Positions 26,647 through 35,033 of a DNA stretch of 64,000 bases are shown here, piece after piece. Under the pieces are notes generated by a model. That model worked only from the letters and a program-made list of their open reading frames with translations. It was not told the origin of the DNA and made no database searches. How positions within the stretch are numbered: position 1 is the stretch's first letter; every line of letters starts with the position of its first letter. The DNA lies in NCBI RefSeq assembly GCF_000230715.2, contig NC_019792.1, forward strand, positions 1,674,001 to 1,738,000, in the 5' to 3' direction. This stretch comes from Natronobacterium gregoryi SP2 (GTDB lineage: Archaea > Halobacteriota > Halobacteria > Halobacteriales > Natrialbaceae). A program made the position numbers and the translations under genes.

Positions 26647-26817
26647 TCAGTCGCCGTGGACTGCGCGAATACTCTCTCGAGAATAGTAGCTACTCGAGGT
26701 TTCCCCGCGAACCTGAATCCAGTTCGGATAGACTTTCACGGCGACGTTGTCCACTTCCTTTCCGTCTTCGAAGACGACCGTTGCGGCTGGAAACGCGGCG
26801 AGAGGCTCCGCTGGCAT
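26647..26817 (-). CDS. 56-residue hypothetical protein
   Basis: A short but convincing gene. ATG at 26817 follows a TATA-like GATTATATC (26840-26848 on the plus numbering) by about 28 bases, typical of a leaderless gene. Codon use is strongly haloarchaeal. The protein reads MPAEPLAAFPAATVVFEDGK, then alternating strands VAVKVYPNWIQVRGE and SSYYSRESIRAVHGD. It looks like a small beta-rich, SH3-like fold. No family recognised and no membrane segment. Confidence 0.65.
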   Translation of the reverse strand: MPAEPLAAFPAATVVFEDGKEVDNVAVKVYPNWIQVRGETSSSYYSRESIRAVHGD

Positions 26818-26837
26818 GGCGTGGACGATTCGCGCAA

Positions 26838-26850
26838 GAGATATAATCTT
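26838..26850 (-). promoter_or_regulatory. TATA-like box of the 56-residue gene
   Basis: AAGATTATATCTC on the minus strand is centred about 28 bases before the ATG at 26817. Confidence 0.6.
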
Positions 26851-26895
26851 GCTGACTACGTCTCTTCCCGTTTCGATCGTCCGCGAACGTGACTG

Positions 26896-27195
26896 CTACT
26901 CCCGCACCTCGTAGCCACGTTCCTGAAGCAACTCCGGAACACGACTTCGGTGGTCGCCCTGCAGTTCGATCCGGCCGTCATCGACGGTTCCGCCCGTCCC
27001 GAGCGACTGCTTGAGTTCCGAAGCGAGGGTCTCGATCTCGCTCGCCTCGAGGTCGAACCCCTCGATGATCGTCACTGGCTTGTCGTACCGTCGACTCTCG
27101 GTTCGGATCGAGAGCATCTGCTGGGACGCGTCGAGGTCGCCCTGGCTGTCGAGTTCGTCGAGCAAGTCCTCGAGCTCGTCGTCGTCGTTGGACAC
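26896..27195 (-). CDS. SUI1-like translation initiation factor (aIF1-type)
   Basis: A 99-residue protein of the SUI1/eIF1 fold. An acidic N-terminal tail (SNDDDELEDLLDELDSQ) leads into IRTESRRYDKPVTIIEGFD, then the family core LKQSLGTGGTVDDGRIELQG and RVPELLQERGYEV. eIF1-type factors help choose the start codon on the small ribosomal subunit. The start is GTG at 27195; the longer upstream frame reads through a repeat element and is rejected. The repeat at 27227-27398 lies immediately upstream and probably covers its promoter. Confidence 0.9.
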   Translation of the reverse strand: MSNDDDELEDLLDELDSQGDLDASQQMLSIRTESRRYDKPVTIIEGFDLEASEIETLASELKQSLGTGGTVDDGRIELQGDHRSRVPELLQERGYEVRE

Positions 27196-27226
27196 GTGTC
27201 TGGACAGGGGCTCCAGCGCAATAGCC

Positions 27227-27398
27227 CTAGTACTCCGCCAAGCGTCGACTGCTGCGTGAACCCAGACGACCGCATTCGGTTTCACTCATCCGTTCAGGCT
27301 TGCCAAAGCACTAGTGGCGGTCCAAGCCTAAACTGCTGAGCAGAACCAGATGCAGTCGTTCGGTTCTGCTCAGCAGTCGACGGTTGGGACGGTACTAG
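27227..27398. repeat. CTAG-ended cloverleaf element, copy A (172 bp)
   Basis: The left end CTAGTACTCCGCCAAGCGTC and right end GACGGTTGGGACGGTACTAG are imperfect inverted copies. Between them three hairpins of about 42 nt follow each other. The third has a perfect 15-bp stem (27332-27346 with 27362-27376) and the middle one a 10-of-11 stem. A 73-nt stretch (27243-27315) matches copies C and D with one mismatch, in the opposite orientation. The right end overlaps the TAG stop of the gene ending at 27395. Confidence 0.8.
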
Positions 27399-27925
27399 TT
27401 ATCAGTCGGATTTCCGGATCGTTTTCGGGTGAGTTCGGCGGTGCCGACCGAGAGGACGGAGAGCCAGAGCGCGCAGGCGGCGAGACCGACGATCGTCGCG
27501 ATCGTCGAGTGGATGGCGAGCGGGGCGAGAACGAGCAGCGGCAACCCGGGCAGAATCATGGCGAACGTCAGTACGTGGCCGAGAACGGCTGGGCCGATGC
27601 CGGCGAACGCGACCAGTGCCCAGCCCGCACAGAGCGCGACGAGAGCAGCGAAGACGAGGAGGGCGTCGGTATCCGGCTGGAAGATGCGCTGTCGGTACGG
27701 TAGCTCTTCCGAAGGGACGGATCGATCCCGTCCGACGAACGCGAGGAGGGCTGCGACGGCGGCCGAACCGACGACGGAACCGGCGAGTCCGAGCAGGATC
27801 AGTCCGGCGCTCGGCTCAACCGTCGGCGGGAGTTGTGCCGTCGTCAGATTGCGATTCACGAACCAGACTGCCGGAAAGAGGGCCATGAAGAAGGGGACGA
27901 CCATCGCACGGACGAACTCGTTCAT
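27395..27925 (-). CDS. Hypothetical membrane protein (176 aa)
   Basis: A protein with about five membrane segments: VVPFFMALFPAVWFV at the N-terminus, LILLGLAGSVVGSAAVAALLAF, ALLVFAALVALCAGWALVAF, and a last pair between about 120 and 165. A short polar loop (GRDRSVPSEELPYRQRIF) separates the second and third. No transporter or enzyme motif is evident. The TAG stop falls in the terminal CTAG of repeat copy A, so the insertion may have reset the last codons. A CATATGTG AT-rich box at about 27952-27960 is a plausible promoter. Confidence 0.7.
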   Translation of the reverse strand: MNEFVRAMVVPFFMALFPAVWFVNRNLTTAQLPPTVEPSAGLILLGLAGSVVGSAAVAALLAFVGRDRSVPSEELPYRQRIFQPDTDALLVFAALVALCAGWALVAFAGIGPAVLGHVLTFAMILPGLPLLVLAPLAIHSTIATIVGLAACALWLSVLSVGTAELTRKRSGNPTDN

Positions 27926-27999
27926 GTTGACGACGCCACACTACGAGAACACATATGTGTTGTTGATCAGACTTTTTCGCGTGGCAGTTCGAGGAGACG

Positions 28000-29757
28000 C
28001 TACAGTCGCTCTTTGACCGTCCGTGCCGTCTTCTCGCCGACACCCGAGACGCTCTGGAGGTCCTCGAGACTCGCCTCCCGAACGCTCTCGACGCTGCCGA
28101 ACCGCCCGAGCAGTCGCTTTCGCGTCTCTGGGCCGATTCCGGGCACGTCGTCGAGTACCGTCTTCACGTCGTCACGAATCGTCTGGTGGTACTGCACCGC
28201 AAAGCGGTGGGCCTCGTCGCGAACGCGCTGGAGCAGGTGCAGATGGGGGGCGTCGCTGGGCCACGAGTACTCCCGGTCCGGCGTCACGACGCGCTCTTCG
28301 GCTTTCGCCAGCGCGACAGCGGGCACGTCCCAGCCCACTTCGGCCAGCGCCTCCCGGGCCGCCTCGAGTTGTCCCTCGCCGCCGTCGATCAACAGCAGAT
28401 CGGGGTCCGGCCGGTCGTCCCGTCCCTCGACGGCACGGCGGGCCCGCCACTCGAGCAGTGCCCGCATGTTCGCGTAGTCGTCGTTCTCGTCGGTGAGTTT
28501 CTTCCGCCGATAGTCGGCTTTCTCGGCGCTGCCATCGACGAACGTGACGTCGCTGCCGACCGCTGCCTTCCCCTGAGCGTGGCTCACGTCGAACCCCTCG
28601 ATGCGTTCGACGCGGCCAGTCTCGAGGTCGAGCGCGTCCGCGAGCATGGCACACTCGTCGCGGCCGGAGACGTTGTGCCGGGCGTTCTTCAGCGCGAGTT
28701 CGACCAGTTTGGCCTCCCGTCCTGCGCCGGGGACTCGAACCGAGACACCTTCGGCCTCGAGCCAGGCCGTGACCTCCTCGTCGCCGTGACGTTCGGGCAA
28801 TAGGAGTGCGTCCGGTAACTCCCGTTCGGCGTAGTACTGGACGACGAAGGCCGCGAGGACGGCCGGGACACCGCCCGACTCGTCGCCAGCGCCGTCGGCC
28901 GTCGGTGCCTCGAGCGTGTGTCGCTCCCGCTCTACGAGTTTGCCGTCCTCGGCCCGCAGGCGGGCAACGGTCGCGTCCGTCCCCTCGATAGCGACGCCGA
29001 GGACGTCGACGGCGCGTTCGTCGCCGACCGACTGGACGGCTTCGCCGCCCTCGCCGTGGAACACCTCGACGGTCTCGAGTCGATCCCGGCGGTTCGCCGC
29101 ACGCTCGAAGTGCTTGTCCTGTGCAGCGGACTCCATCTCCCGGCACAACGGGTCCGCGAGGACACCGGTCTCACCCTCGAGGAAGCGCTCGACCGCAGTC
29201 ACGTCCTCGGCGTAGCTCTCGAGGTCGATCTCGCGGGTACAGGGCGCGGTACACAGCCCCATCTCGTAGTCGAGACAGGGACGGTCGCGGTTTTCGTACT
29301 TGTGGTCCGAACAGCCGCGGACGCCGTAGGTCTCGCGCAGGGCCTTCACGACGGTCTCGACCTGGCTCTTGTTGGTGTAGGGACCGAAGACGGTCGCGGA
29401 CTCGTCGGGGTCGCGAGTGATCTCTATCCTCGGGGCCTCGTGGTCCGTCACCTGGACCATCGGGTACGACTTGTCGTCTTTCAGCCGGACGTTGTACCGC
29501 GGCTGGTGGCGCTTGATCAGGTTCGCCTCGAGCAGGAGGGCCTGGGTCTCGGTGTCCGTAACGGCAATCTCGAGGTCGTCGGCGCGGTCGACCATCCGGT
29601 CGATCCGTGCCGAGCGCGGATCTGCGTACGACCGGACTCGGTTCCGGAGGTCGACCGCCTTCCCAACGTACAGCGTCGCGTCGTCTGCCTGGAACTGGTA
29701 GACTCCGGGGTCGCGCGGTAACTCGTTTGCCCGCTCGCGAACCACCTCGGCGTTCAT
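28000..29757 (-). CDS. uvrC: Excinuclease ABC subunit C
   Basis: A 585-residue nuclease of the UvrABC repair system, which makes the two cuts around bulky DNA lesions. The GIY-YIG domain is at the start ([19 protein letters not shown], about 18-36). The UVR segment lies near 200-235. The RNase H-like 5' nuclease core has [19 protein letters not shown] and [14 protein letters not shown]. Two helix-hairpin-helix motifs close the protein ([13 protein letters not shown] and [12 protein letters not shown]). The ATG at 29757 is fixed by the domain. uvrA and uvrB are not in this window. Confidence 0.96.
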   Translation of the reverse strand: MNAEVVRERANELPRDPGVYQFQADDATLYVGKAVDLRNRVRSYADPRSARIDRMVDRADDLEIAVTDTETQALLLEANLIKRHQPRYNVRLKDDKSYPMVQVTDHEAPRIEITRDPDESATVFGPYTNKSQVETVVKALRETYGVRGCSDHKYENRDRPCLDYEMGLCTAPCTREIDLESYAEDVTAVERFLEGETGVLADPLCREMESAAQDKHFERAANRRDRLETVEVFHGEGGEAVQSVGDERAVDVLGVAIEGTDATVARLRAEDGKLVERERHTLEAPTADGAGDESGGVPAVLAAFVVQYYAERELPDALLLPERHGDEEVTAWLEAEGVSVRVPGAGREAKLVELALKNARHNVSGRDECAMLADALDLETGRVERIEGFDVSHAQGKAAVGSDVTFVDGSAEKADYRRKKLTDENDDYANMRALLEWRARRAVEGRDDRPDPDLLLIDGGEGQLEAAREALAEVGWDVPAVALAKAEERVVTPDREYSWPSDAPHLHLLQRVRDEAHRFAVQYHQTIRDDVKTVLDDVPGIGPETRKRLLGRFGSVESVREASLEDLQSVSGVGEKTARTVKERL

Positions 29758-29844
29758 CGACGGCCCTAGGGAAGGAAGGGGTTTCAGCCTGACTCCTCGA
29801 CCCGACGCGGTACTTTCTCGGTGCTCGCCCTCGCAAGCCCGTGT

Positions 29845-30108
29845 ATGAGCGAGGAGAGCCGCTGCTGGCTGGTCGAACGCGACTACGACGACAAGGGACT
29901 CGTGACGCTGACCTACGCCACCGCCGACGGCGAACACGTCTACCGCCGGGAACTCGCCGCCTCCGCCGCGACCAACTCGAAAGTGACTGCGGCGAAGTCG
30001 ATCGAGAAAGACCAACTCGAGTCGGTCGCCGACGAGGAAACCAGAGACCGGTACGCTACGGAAGTCGAACGGACGTCAGAGCGGTACGAACCGGACGAAC
30101 CGATCTAA
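29845..30108 (+). CDS. Conserved haloarchaeal small protein (87 aa)
   Basis: An 87-residue acidic protein: [20 protein letters not shown], then [20 protein letters not shown], and an ending [19 protein letters not shown]. It is divergent from uvrC with 87 bases between the starts, a pairing I associate with haloarchaea. It has no membrane segments and no metal motif (one cysteine only). The function is unknown. Confidence 0.72.
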   Translation: MSEESRCWLVERDYDDKGLVTLTYATADGEHVYRRELAASAATNSKVTAAKSIEKDQLESVADEETRDRYATEVERTSERYEPDEPI

Positions 30109-30185
30109 CCCGTCCGTTTCACCTGCTTCCAGAGCAGGAAGTGACAATCCTTATCGGGAAACGCCGCGACAACTTGGCTATACCT

Positions 30186-31118
30186 ATGCCCGCTATCACA
30201 GTCCACGGGCTGACCAAGTCCTACGGTCAGACCCTCGCTCTGCAGGACCTCTCGTTCGAGGTCGAGGACGGCGAGGTGTTTGGCTTTCTCGGCCCCAACG
30301 GCGCTGGAAAGTCGACGACCATCAACGTCTTGCTCGACTTCGTCCGCCCGACGGACGGGCGGGTCGAGGTCCTCGGACTCGACGCCCAGACACACAGCCG
30401 CGAGATCCGCTCGCGGACTGGCGTTCTCCCCGAGGGCTACCAGGTCTACGACCGCCTCACCGGCCGCCAGCACCTCGAGTTCGCCATCGACTCGAAAGGC
30501 GTCGACGCCGATCCCGACCGGCTACTCGAGCGGGTCGGCATCGCCGACGCGGCCGACAAGAAAGCCGGTGGCTACTCGAAAGGGATGGCCCAGCGACTGA
30601 TGCTTGCGATGGCGCTGGTCGGCGACCCCGACTTGCTTATCCTCGACGAACCCGCCACCGGGCTCGACCCCAACGGTGCCCGCGAGATGCGCGAGATCGT
30701 CCGCGCCGAGAACGACCGCGGCGCAACCGTCTTCTTCTCGAGCCACAGAATGGAACAGGTCGAAGCCGTCTGTGACCGCGTCGGCATCCTCCGGAACGGC
30801 GAGATGGTTGCCGTCGACTCCGTCGAGGGACTTCGAGACTCCCTCGAGGATGGCACGACGCTTCGCGTCACCGTCGACCGGATCGACGACGACACACTCC
30901 AGGCCGTCCGATCACTCTCGGAAGTCTCGAGCGCGACCGTCGAAGACGGAGGCCAGCCCACGCTCGTCGTCGGCGTCGACGGCTCGAAGACCGCAGTCCT
31001 GGGCGAACTCGAGGATCACGGCATCGAGGTCCGTGACTTCTCGACCCAGGAGGCGTCGCTCGAGGACGTCTTCCAGTCGTACACGACCGAAGCCGAGACG
31101 GGGGTGCAAGCGCGATGA
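30186..31118 (+). CDS. ABC transporter ATP-binding protein
   Basis: A 310-residue ABC-2 type ATPase. Walker A is GPNGAGKST at about residue 37, the signature YSKGMAQRL near 124, and Walker B LLILDEPATGLDP near 144. The H-loop is SSHR. A C-terminal domain of about 90 residues resembles NatA/CcmA-type exporters. It works with the permease whose ATG overlaps its stop (ATGA). The cargo is unknown. The ATG at 30186 has a TATA-like TCCTTATC about 30 bases upstream. Confidence 0.92.
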   Translation: MPAITVHGLTKSYGQTLALQDLSFEVEDGEVFGFLGPNGAGKSTTINVLLDFVRPTDGRVEVLGLDAQTHSREIRSRTGVLPEGYQVYDRLTGRQHLEFAIDSKGVDADPDRLLERVGIADAADKKAGGYSKGMAQRLMLAMALVGDPDLLILDEPATGLDPNGAREMREIVRAENDRGATVFFSSHRMEQVEAVCDRVGILRNGEMVAVDSVEGLRDSLEDGTTLRVTVDRIDDDTLQAVRSLSEVSSATVEDGGQPTLVVGVDGSKTAVLGELEDHGIEVRDFSTQEASLEDVFQSYTTEAETGVQAR

Positions 31119-32047
31119 GTTCGGAAGCCGAGTCGGCGACTGACGTGCCTGTCGCCGAACGCTCGACGCGGTCGATCGATCTCGAGAGCGTGCGGGCTAT
31201 CGCCCGGAAGGACTTCCGGGATGCCGTCCGGTCGTGGCTGTTCTGGGGTCTGAGCGTTTTCTTTTTCGCACTGCTTGTCACCCTGACCGGCGTCATCTCG
31301 TACTTCGGCGGCGACGTGATTCTGGCCGAAGGGGCGACGACCGAAGTTCTCGTCGGTCAGGTCTACGGGGTTGGGTCGTTGATCATTCCCGTGATCGCTC
31401 TCGTCCTCGGATGGAAGGCGATTGCCGGCGAACGCGAGTCGGGGAGTATCAAGATCATGCTTTCGCTGCCCCACTCGCGACGAGACGTCGTCCTCGGCAA
31501 ACTCGTCGGACGGGCCGGCGTCCTGTCGCTGTCGCTACTCGTTGGCTTCGTCCTCGCCGCGGTCCCGGTCGCCGTGTTGCTCGGCACGTTCGATCCGACC
31601 GACTACGTCGGCTTGCTCGCTGTGTCGATCCTCTACGGCATCGTCTACACGAGCGTTGCGATCGCCGTCTCTTCGGTGACGCGCTCGACGACCTTCGCGG
31701 CCGCCGGAGCTTTCGGCGTGTTCGTCTTGTTCTACGTCGTCTGGGGCACCATCGCCACGGCCGTTGGTTTCCTGATGGCGTTCGACTACCTCCCCGAGAG
31801 CGAGACGATCGCCGAACTCACCATGCTGTTCCAAAACCTCAACCCGAACGCGGCCTACGGGAACGTCCTCTCGCTCGTCACCTCTGCCGCCGAACTCGGC
31901 GAGCAAGAGGTCGCTGCCCTCGAGACGATGTTCGACGGCTCGATCCCGTTCTACCTGCAAGACTGGTTCGCCCTGCTCATCCTGCTCGCCTGGATCGTGA
32001 TCCCGGTCGCGCTGGCGATCTATCGGTTCGACCGGACCGACCTGTAG
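31115..32047 (+). CDS. ABC transporter permease (ABC-2/NosY-like)
   Basis: A 310-residue permease with about six membrane segments. After a 30-residue acidic head comes the typical ARKDFRDAVRSWLFWGLSVF. The motif GWKAIAGERESGSIKIMLSL is the ABC-2 coupling region, and SRRDVVLGKLVGR follows. It pairs with the upstream ATPase as an exporter or a copper/nitrous-oxide-type accessory transporter; the latter is only a resemblance. It is translationally coupled to that gene. Confidence 0.9.
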   Translation: MSSEAESATDVPVAERSTRSIDLESVRAIARKDFRDAVRSWLFWGLSVFFFALLVTLTGVISYFGGDVILAEGATTEVLVGQVYGVGSLIIPVIALVLGWKAIAGERESGSIKIMLSLPHSRRDVVLGKLVGRAGVLSLSLLVGFVLAAVPVAVLLGTFDPTDYVGLLAVSILYGIVYTSVAIAVSSVTRSTTFAAAGAFGVFVLFYVVWGTIATAVGFLMAFDYLPESETIAELTMLFQNLNPNAAYGNVLSLVTSAAELGEQEVAALETMFDGSIPFYLQDWFALLILLAWIVIPVALAIYRFDRTDL

Positions 32048-32156
32048 CGGCTCCGTCCTCCACACCCGGGGAGGAGCCGAGTTCCCACACTCGAGGGGGT
32101 TTCCGACCACGAAAACGCGGGCGACCATTTACCGTCCGCCTTTCCGATCTTCGATC

Positions 32157-32807
32157 ATGACCGCACTGTTGTTCAACTCGCTCGCAGCGTCGACGCCCGA
32201 TCTCGCGGCTATCGTCGCACAGACCGATCCGCAACCAGTGTCGCCCGAAGCGGACCTCGCTGTCCTCGCCGTTTTCGCGGTACTTGTCTACCTGGTCAAC
32301 GTCGCGTTCTCCGTCGGGTTCGGCGTGCTCGCTTTGATCGTCTCGGAAGTGATCCGGTCCAGCTCGTACGTCCGGGCTATCGAGACCTGGAGCTACGATC
32401 GACCGATTCGATCGGTGGCGCTCGGGTTCGGATCAATCGTCGGCGGATTCGTCGGTATCGTCTTCCTGATGTTCGTGGTCCTCGTACTCGTCGAACTGGG
32501 TGTACCGGAGCCGATCGTGTTGCTCCTCATGATCGCCTTCTTCGCCGGAATGTTGTTCCTCTACGTTTCGGCGACGGTCGGGACGATCGTGTTCGGGTCG
32601 TACCTGCTCCGGAAGGTCGGGAGCGGCGAGCCGAACCTCTGGCTCGCGCTCGTCGTCGGCGCACTCGTCGTCCATATCCCGCTGCTCAACTTCCTGTTTG
32701 GCTTTCTCGTCCTCTTTCTCGGCACCGGGGCGATGGTCGACCACTGGTGGCACGGCCGTCGAGGCGGATCGTCCGGACCCGAGTCTCGTCAGCCGGTCGA
32801 CGGGTAG
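32157..32807 (+). CDS. Hypothetical membrane protein (216 aa)
   Basis: A hydrophobic protein with about four membrane segments, the clearest being LAVLAVFAVLVYLVNVAFSV, VGIVFLMFVVLVLVELGV and LLLMIAFFAGMLFLYVSATV. The tail after the last segment is basic with H and W (MVDHWWHGRRGG), then serine-rich. No known motif. A CATTTACCG box about 28 bases before the ATG suggests its own promoter, although it lies 109 bases behind the ABC pair. Confidence 0.7.
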   Translation: MTALLFNSLAASTPDLAAIVAQTDPQPVSPEADLAVLAVFAVLVYLVNVAFSVGFGVLALIVSEVIRSSSYVRAIETWSYDRPIRSVALGFGSIVGGFVGIVFLMFVVLVLVELGVPEPIVLLLMIAFFAGMLFLYVSATVGTIVFGSYLLRKVGSGEPNLWLALVVGALVVHIPLLNFLFGFLVLFLGTGAMVDHWWHGRRGGSSGPESRQPVDG

Positions 32808-32877
32808 TCGACTCGCGACGACCTTCACTGCAACCGAACCGGACGTTTAGGACGCTCTCGATCGTACTCGAGTTCGA

Positions 32878-33891
32878 ATGACCACCTGTCTCTTCTACGG
32901 CGGAAAGGGCGGCGTCGGCAAGACGACCTGTGCGGCCGCGACCGCCCTCTCGCTTGCCGACGCTGGCTACGAGACACTGGTCGTCTCGACCGACCCCGCA
33001 CACTCGCTCGCCGACTCCCTCGAGATCGACCTCGGCCCGGAACCGGCAGCGATCGGCAACGAATCGTTCGAAGCCATCGACCCGGAACCGGACGCCACGA
33101 CCTGGGCGGGCGAGCTCTGGGCAGCCGAGATCGACCCCGACACACGGGCAAAACGCTACGAGAAACTCGCGATGGCGCTTGCCGCCGACCTGCGAAGAGC
33201 CGGCATTCGCCTCACCGACGAGGAAGTCGAACGGATCTTCGCCGCGGGGACGCCCGCCGGTGGCGACGAACTGGCGGCGCTGGACCTGCTCGTCGAGTAC
33301 GTCGAGGCCGACCGGTGGGACGTCGTCGTCTTCGACACCGCGCCGACGGGCCACACCCTGCGACTGTTCGACACGCCCGAGGTGATGGGGCTGGCCCTCG
33401 AGACGACGCGTTCGCTGCGCGGCCAGGTACGCCGGATCGGGACCGCCGCGCGAACCGCCGTCCTCGGCCCGATGTCCGCGATGGCCAACGACGGCGACGA
33501 CGAGGACGACCTCGCCGCCTTCCAGGCCCGCCTCGAGCGCGCCCGCGACTTGATCGTCGACCCCGACCGAACCGAGTTCCGCGTCGTCACCGTCCCCGAG
33601 GGGATGGCCATCGCCGAGACGCAGCGACTCGTCGCCCAGCTCCGCGAGGACGAGGTCCCCGTCGAACGACTCGTCGTCAACCGGGTGCTCGAGGACGCGA
33701 CCGACGGCTGCAGCCGGTGCGAATCGCGTCGACAGCGCCACGAGGAGCGGGTCGCCGAAATTCGGGAACGGTTTCCGGACCTCGCAGTCGTGACGTTGCC
33801 CGAACTCGAGGAGGAAGTGCAGGGACTCGAGGCAGTGTGGTCGATTGCAGAGCAGTTGCCCGCCGAACGCCGGTTAGAACAACCGCGTTAG
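32878..33891 (+). CDS. TRC40/GET3/ArsA-type ATPase
   Basis: A 337-residue deviant-Walker ATPase. The P-loop FYGGKGGVGKTTCAAATA is at residue 6, switch I is VVSTDPAHSLADSLE and switch II VVFDTAPTGHTLRL. The G4-like LVVNRVLEDA follows, and a C-rich site CSRCESRRQRH may bind zinc at the dimer interface as in Get3. It probably targets tail-anchored membrane proteins. An arsenite role is less likely because no arsenic genes are near. The final residues overlap the convergent thioredoxin-like gene by 18 bases. Confidence 0.9.
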   Translation: MTTCLFYGGKGGVGKTTCAAATALSLADAGYETLVVSTDPAHSLADSLEIDLGPEPAAIGNESFEAIDPEPDATTWAGELWAAEIDPDTRAKRYEKLAMALAADLRRAGIRLTDEEVERIFAAGTPAGGDELAALDLLVEYVEADRWDVVVFDTAPTGHTLRLFDTPEVMGLALETTRSLRGQVRRIGTAARTAVLGPMSAMANDGDDEDDLAAFQARLERARDLIVDPDRTEFRVVTVPEGMAIAETQRLVAQLREDEVPVERLVVNRVLEDATDGCSRCESRRQRHEERVAEIRERFPDLAVVTLPELEEEVQGLEAVWSIAEQLPAERRLEQPR

Positions 33892-34182
33892 CAGTCGCCC
33901 GACCAGTCCCGACGGCGGTGGCTCCTGTCCGTCGCCGTACTCCTCGTAGAGGTACGCGACGATGTCGTCGCTCTCCGGCAGTCCCTCCACGTCGTTCGTC
34001 CGGTCGACGAGTACCGGTACACCGTACTGTCCGCTCGCCTCGTGGACGGCGGTCCGAGAACTCCGGGACCGAGGGACGGATCGGGAGTCGTACTCGAGTT
34101 CGAGGTCCTCGAGTGCCCGCCGGGCCTTCATGCAGTACGGACAGCCCGCGAGTTCGTAGAGGACGAGGTCGGGATCGGTCAT
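33874..34182 (-). CDS. Glutaredoxin/GST N-terminal-like redox protein
   Basis: A 102-residue thioredoxin-fold protein. The active site ELAGCPYCMKARRALEDL has the CPYC pair at residues 14-17. YGVPVLVD carries the conserved cis-proline, and LPESDDIVAYLYEEYG matches the GST N-domain ending. Haloarchaea use gamma-glutamylcysteine rather than glutathione, so the partner thiol is uncertain. Convergent with the GET3-like gene. Confidence 0.88.
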   Translation of the reverse strand: MTDPDLVLYELAGCPYCMKARRALEDLELEYDSRSVPRSRSSRTAVHEASGQYGVPVLVDRTNDVEGLPESDDIVAYLYEEYGDGQEPPPSGLVGRLLTRLF

Positions 34183-34227
34183 ACGGGAGACACGGGTCGC
34201 GCAGGAAAAATCTTCCCGGCCGACGGC

Positions 34228-34980
34228 TCAGTCCCGTTTCACGCGGTCGACGTACGTTATCCGCCCGGAGAGGTGATAGAAGAGCCATAATCCGACGACT
34301 GGTCCGCCAAACCATACGAGACTCCGTACTGCCTCGTCTCGCTGTGATGGCTGGGTCGTCCCTGATTGATACACGCGATAGTAGCCGTCGTCGGTTTCGA
34401 TCGGTGTCTCCGGTACGTCGACCTCACCGCGGGTCTGGGTCTCGCCGTTTTCGAGAGTCTCGCGGACGACCTCGGAGAGCGTACTACGCTCGGCATCGAT
34501 CGAGACCGACTCGAGAACGTCGTCGGGATCGGCTGGCTCGAGGGCGGCGTGCACCTGATTCATGTCGTCCTGGGGATCTTCGGCGACTGTATACGTCGTC
34601 TCGTAGACCGCGTCGTCGACCCGAGCGTATCGATACTCCTCGTATGGGAATCCATGAGTGGCTGTTCCTGACGTTCTGATTCCGGTCGGTACGGTTTCGT
34701 CGTCGGTGAGCTGTGCCTCGAAGGCACAGGTTCGCGTCTCGTACAGTATGCTACCCGAGCAGGCGACGTCCTCACTGATCGGAACGGAGCCGTGCACGGG
34801 GCCGCCCTGGAACTCGATGGTGTCGTTGTCGGTGACAACCTCTGCCCGCTCGTAGCTCACGACCGGTTCACTGAGTCCGAAGACACCGACCCAGAGCGGA
34901 GCGGTTACGAGTACGACCGCCAGGGCGGCGATGAGCAGATCGCGTTGGAGTGGAGAGAGCGAATCCGGCGGGGAGGGCAT
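34228..34980 (-). CDS. Membrane-anchored protein with large external domain (250 aa)
   Basis: One membrane segment near the start (LLIAALAVVLVTAPLWVGVF), an exported middle of about 170 residues, and a second membrane segment near the end (SLVWFGGPVVGLWLFYHL) with a short basic tail. The middle includes a C-S-G-S-I-L-Y-E-T-R-T-C pair likely to form a disulfide and DDAVYETTYTVAEDP. This topology occurs in several haloarchaeal families; I cannot name this one. A CTTTTATCC box (35005-35013) lies about 28 bases before its ATG. Confidence 0.72.
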   Translation of the reverse strand: MPSPPDSLSPLQRDLLIAALAVVLVTAPLWVGVFGLSEPVVSYERAEVVTDNDTIEFQGGPVHGSVPISEDVACSGSILYETRTCAFEAQLTDDETVPTGIRTSGTATHGFPYEEYRYARVDDAVYETTYTVAEDPQDDMNQVHAALEPADPDDVLESVSIDAERSTLSEVVRETLENGETQTRGEVDVPETPIETDDGYYRVYQSGTTQPSQRDEAVRSLVWFGGPVVGLWLFYHLSGRITYVDRVKRD

Positions 34981-35033
34981 CGTACCGAATTCGAATCGGC
35001 TCGGATAAAAGTTTGATATTTCATATGTCGGCG

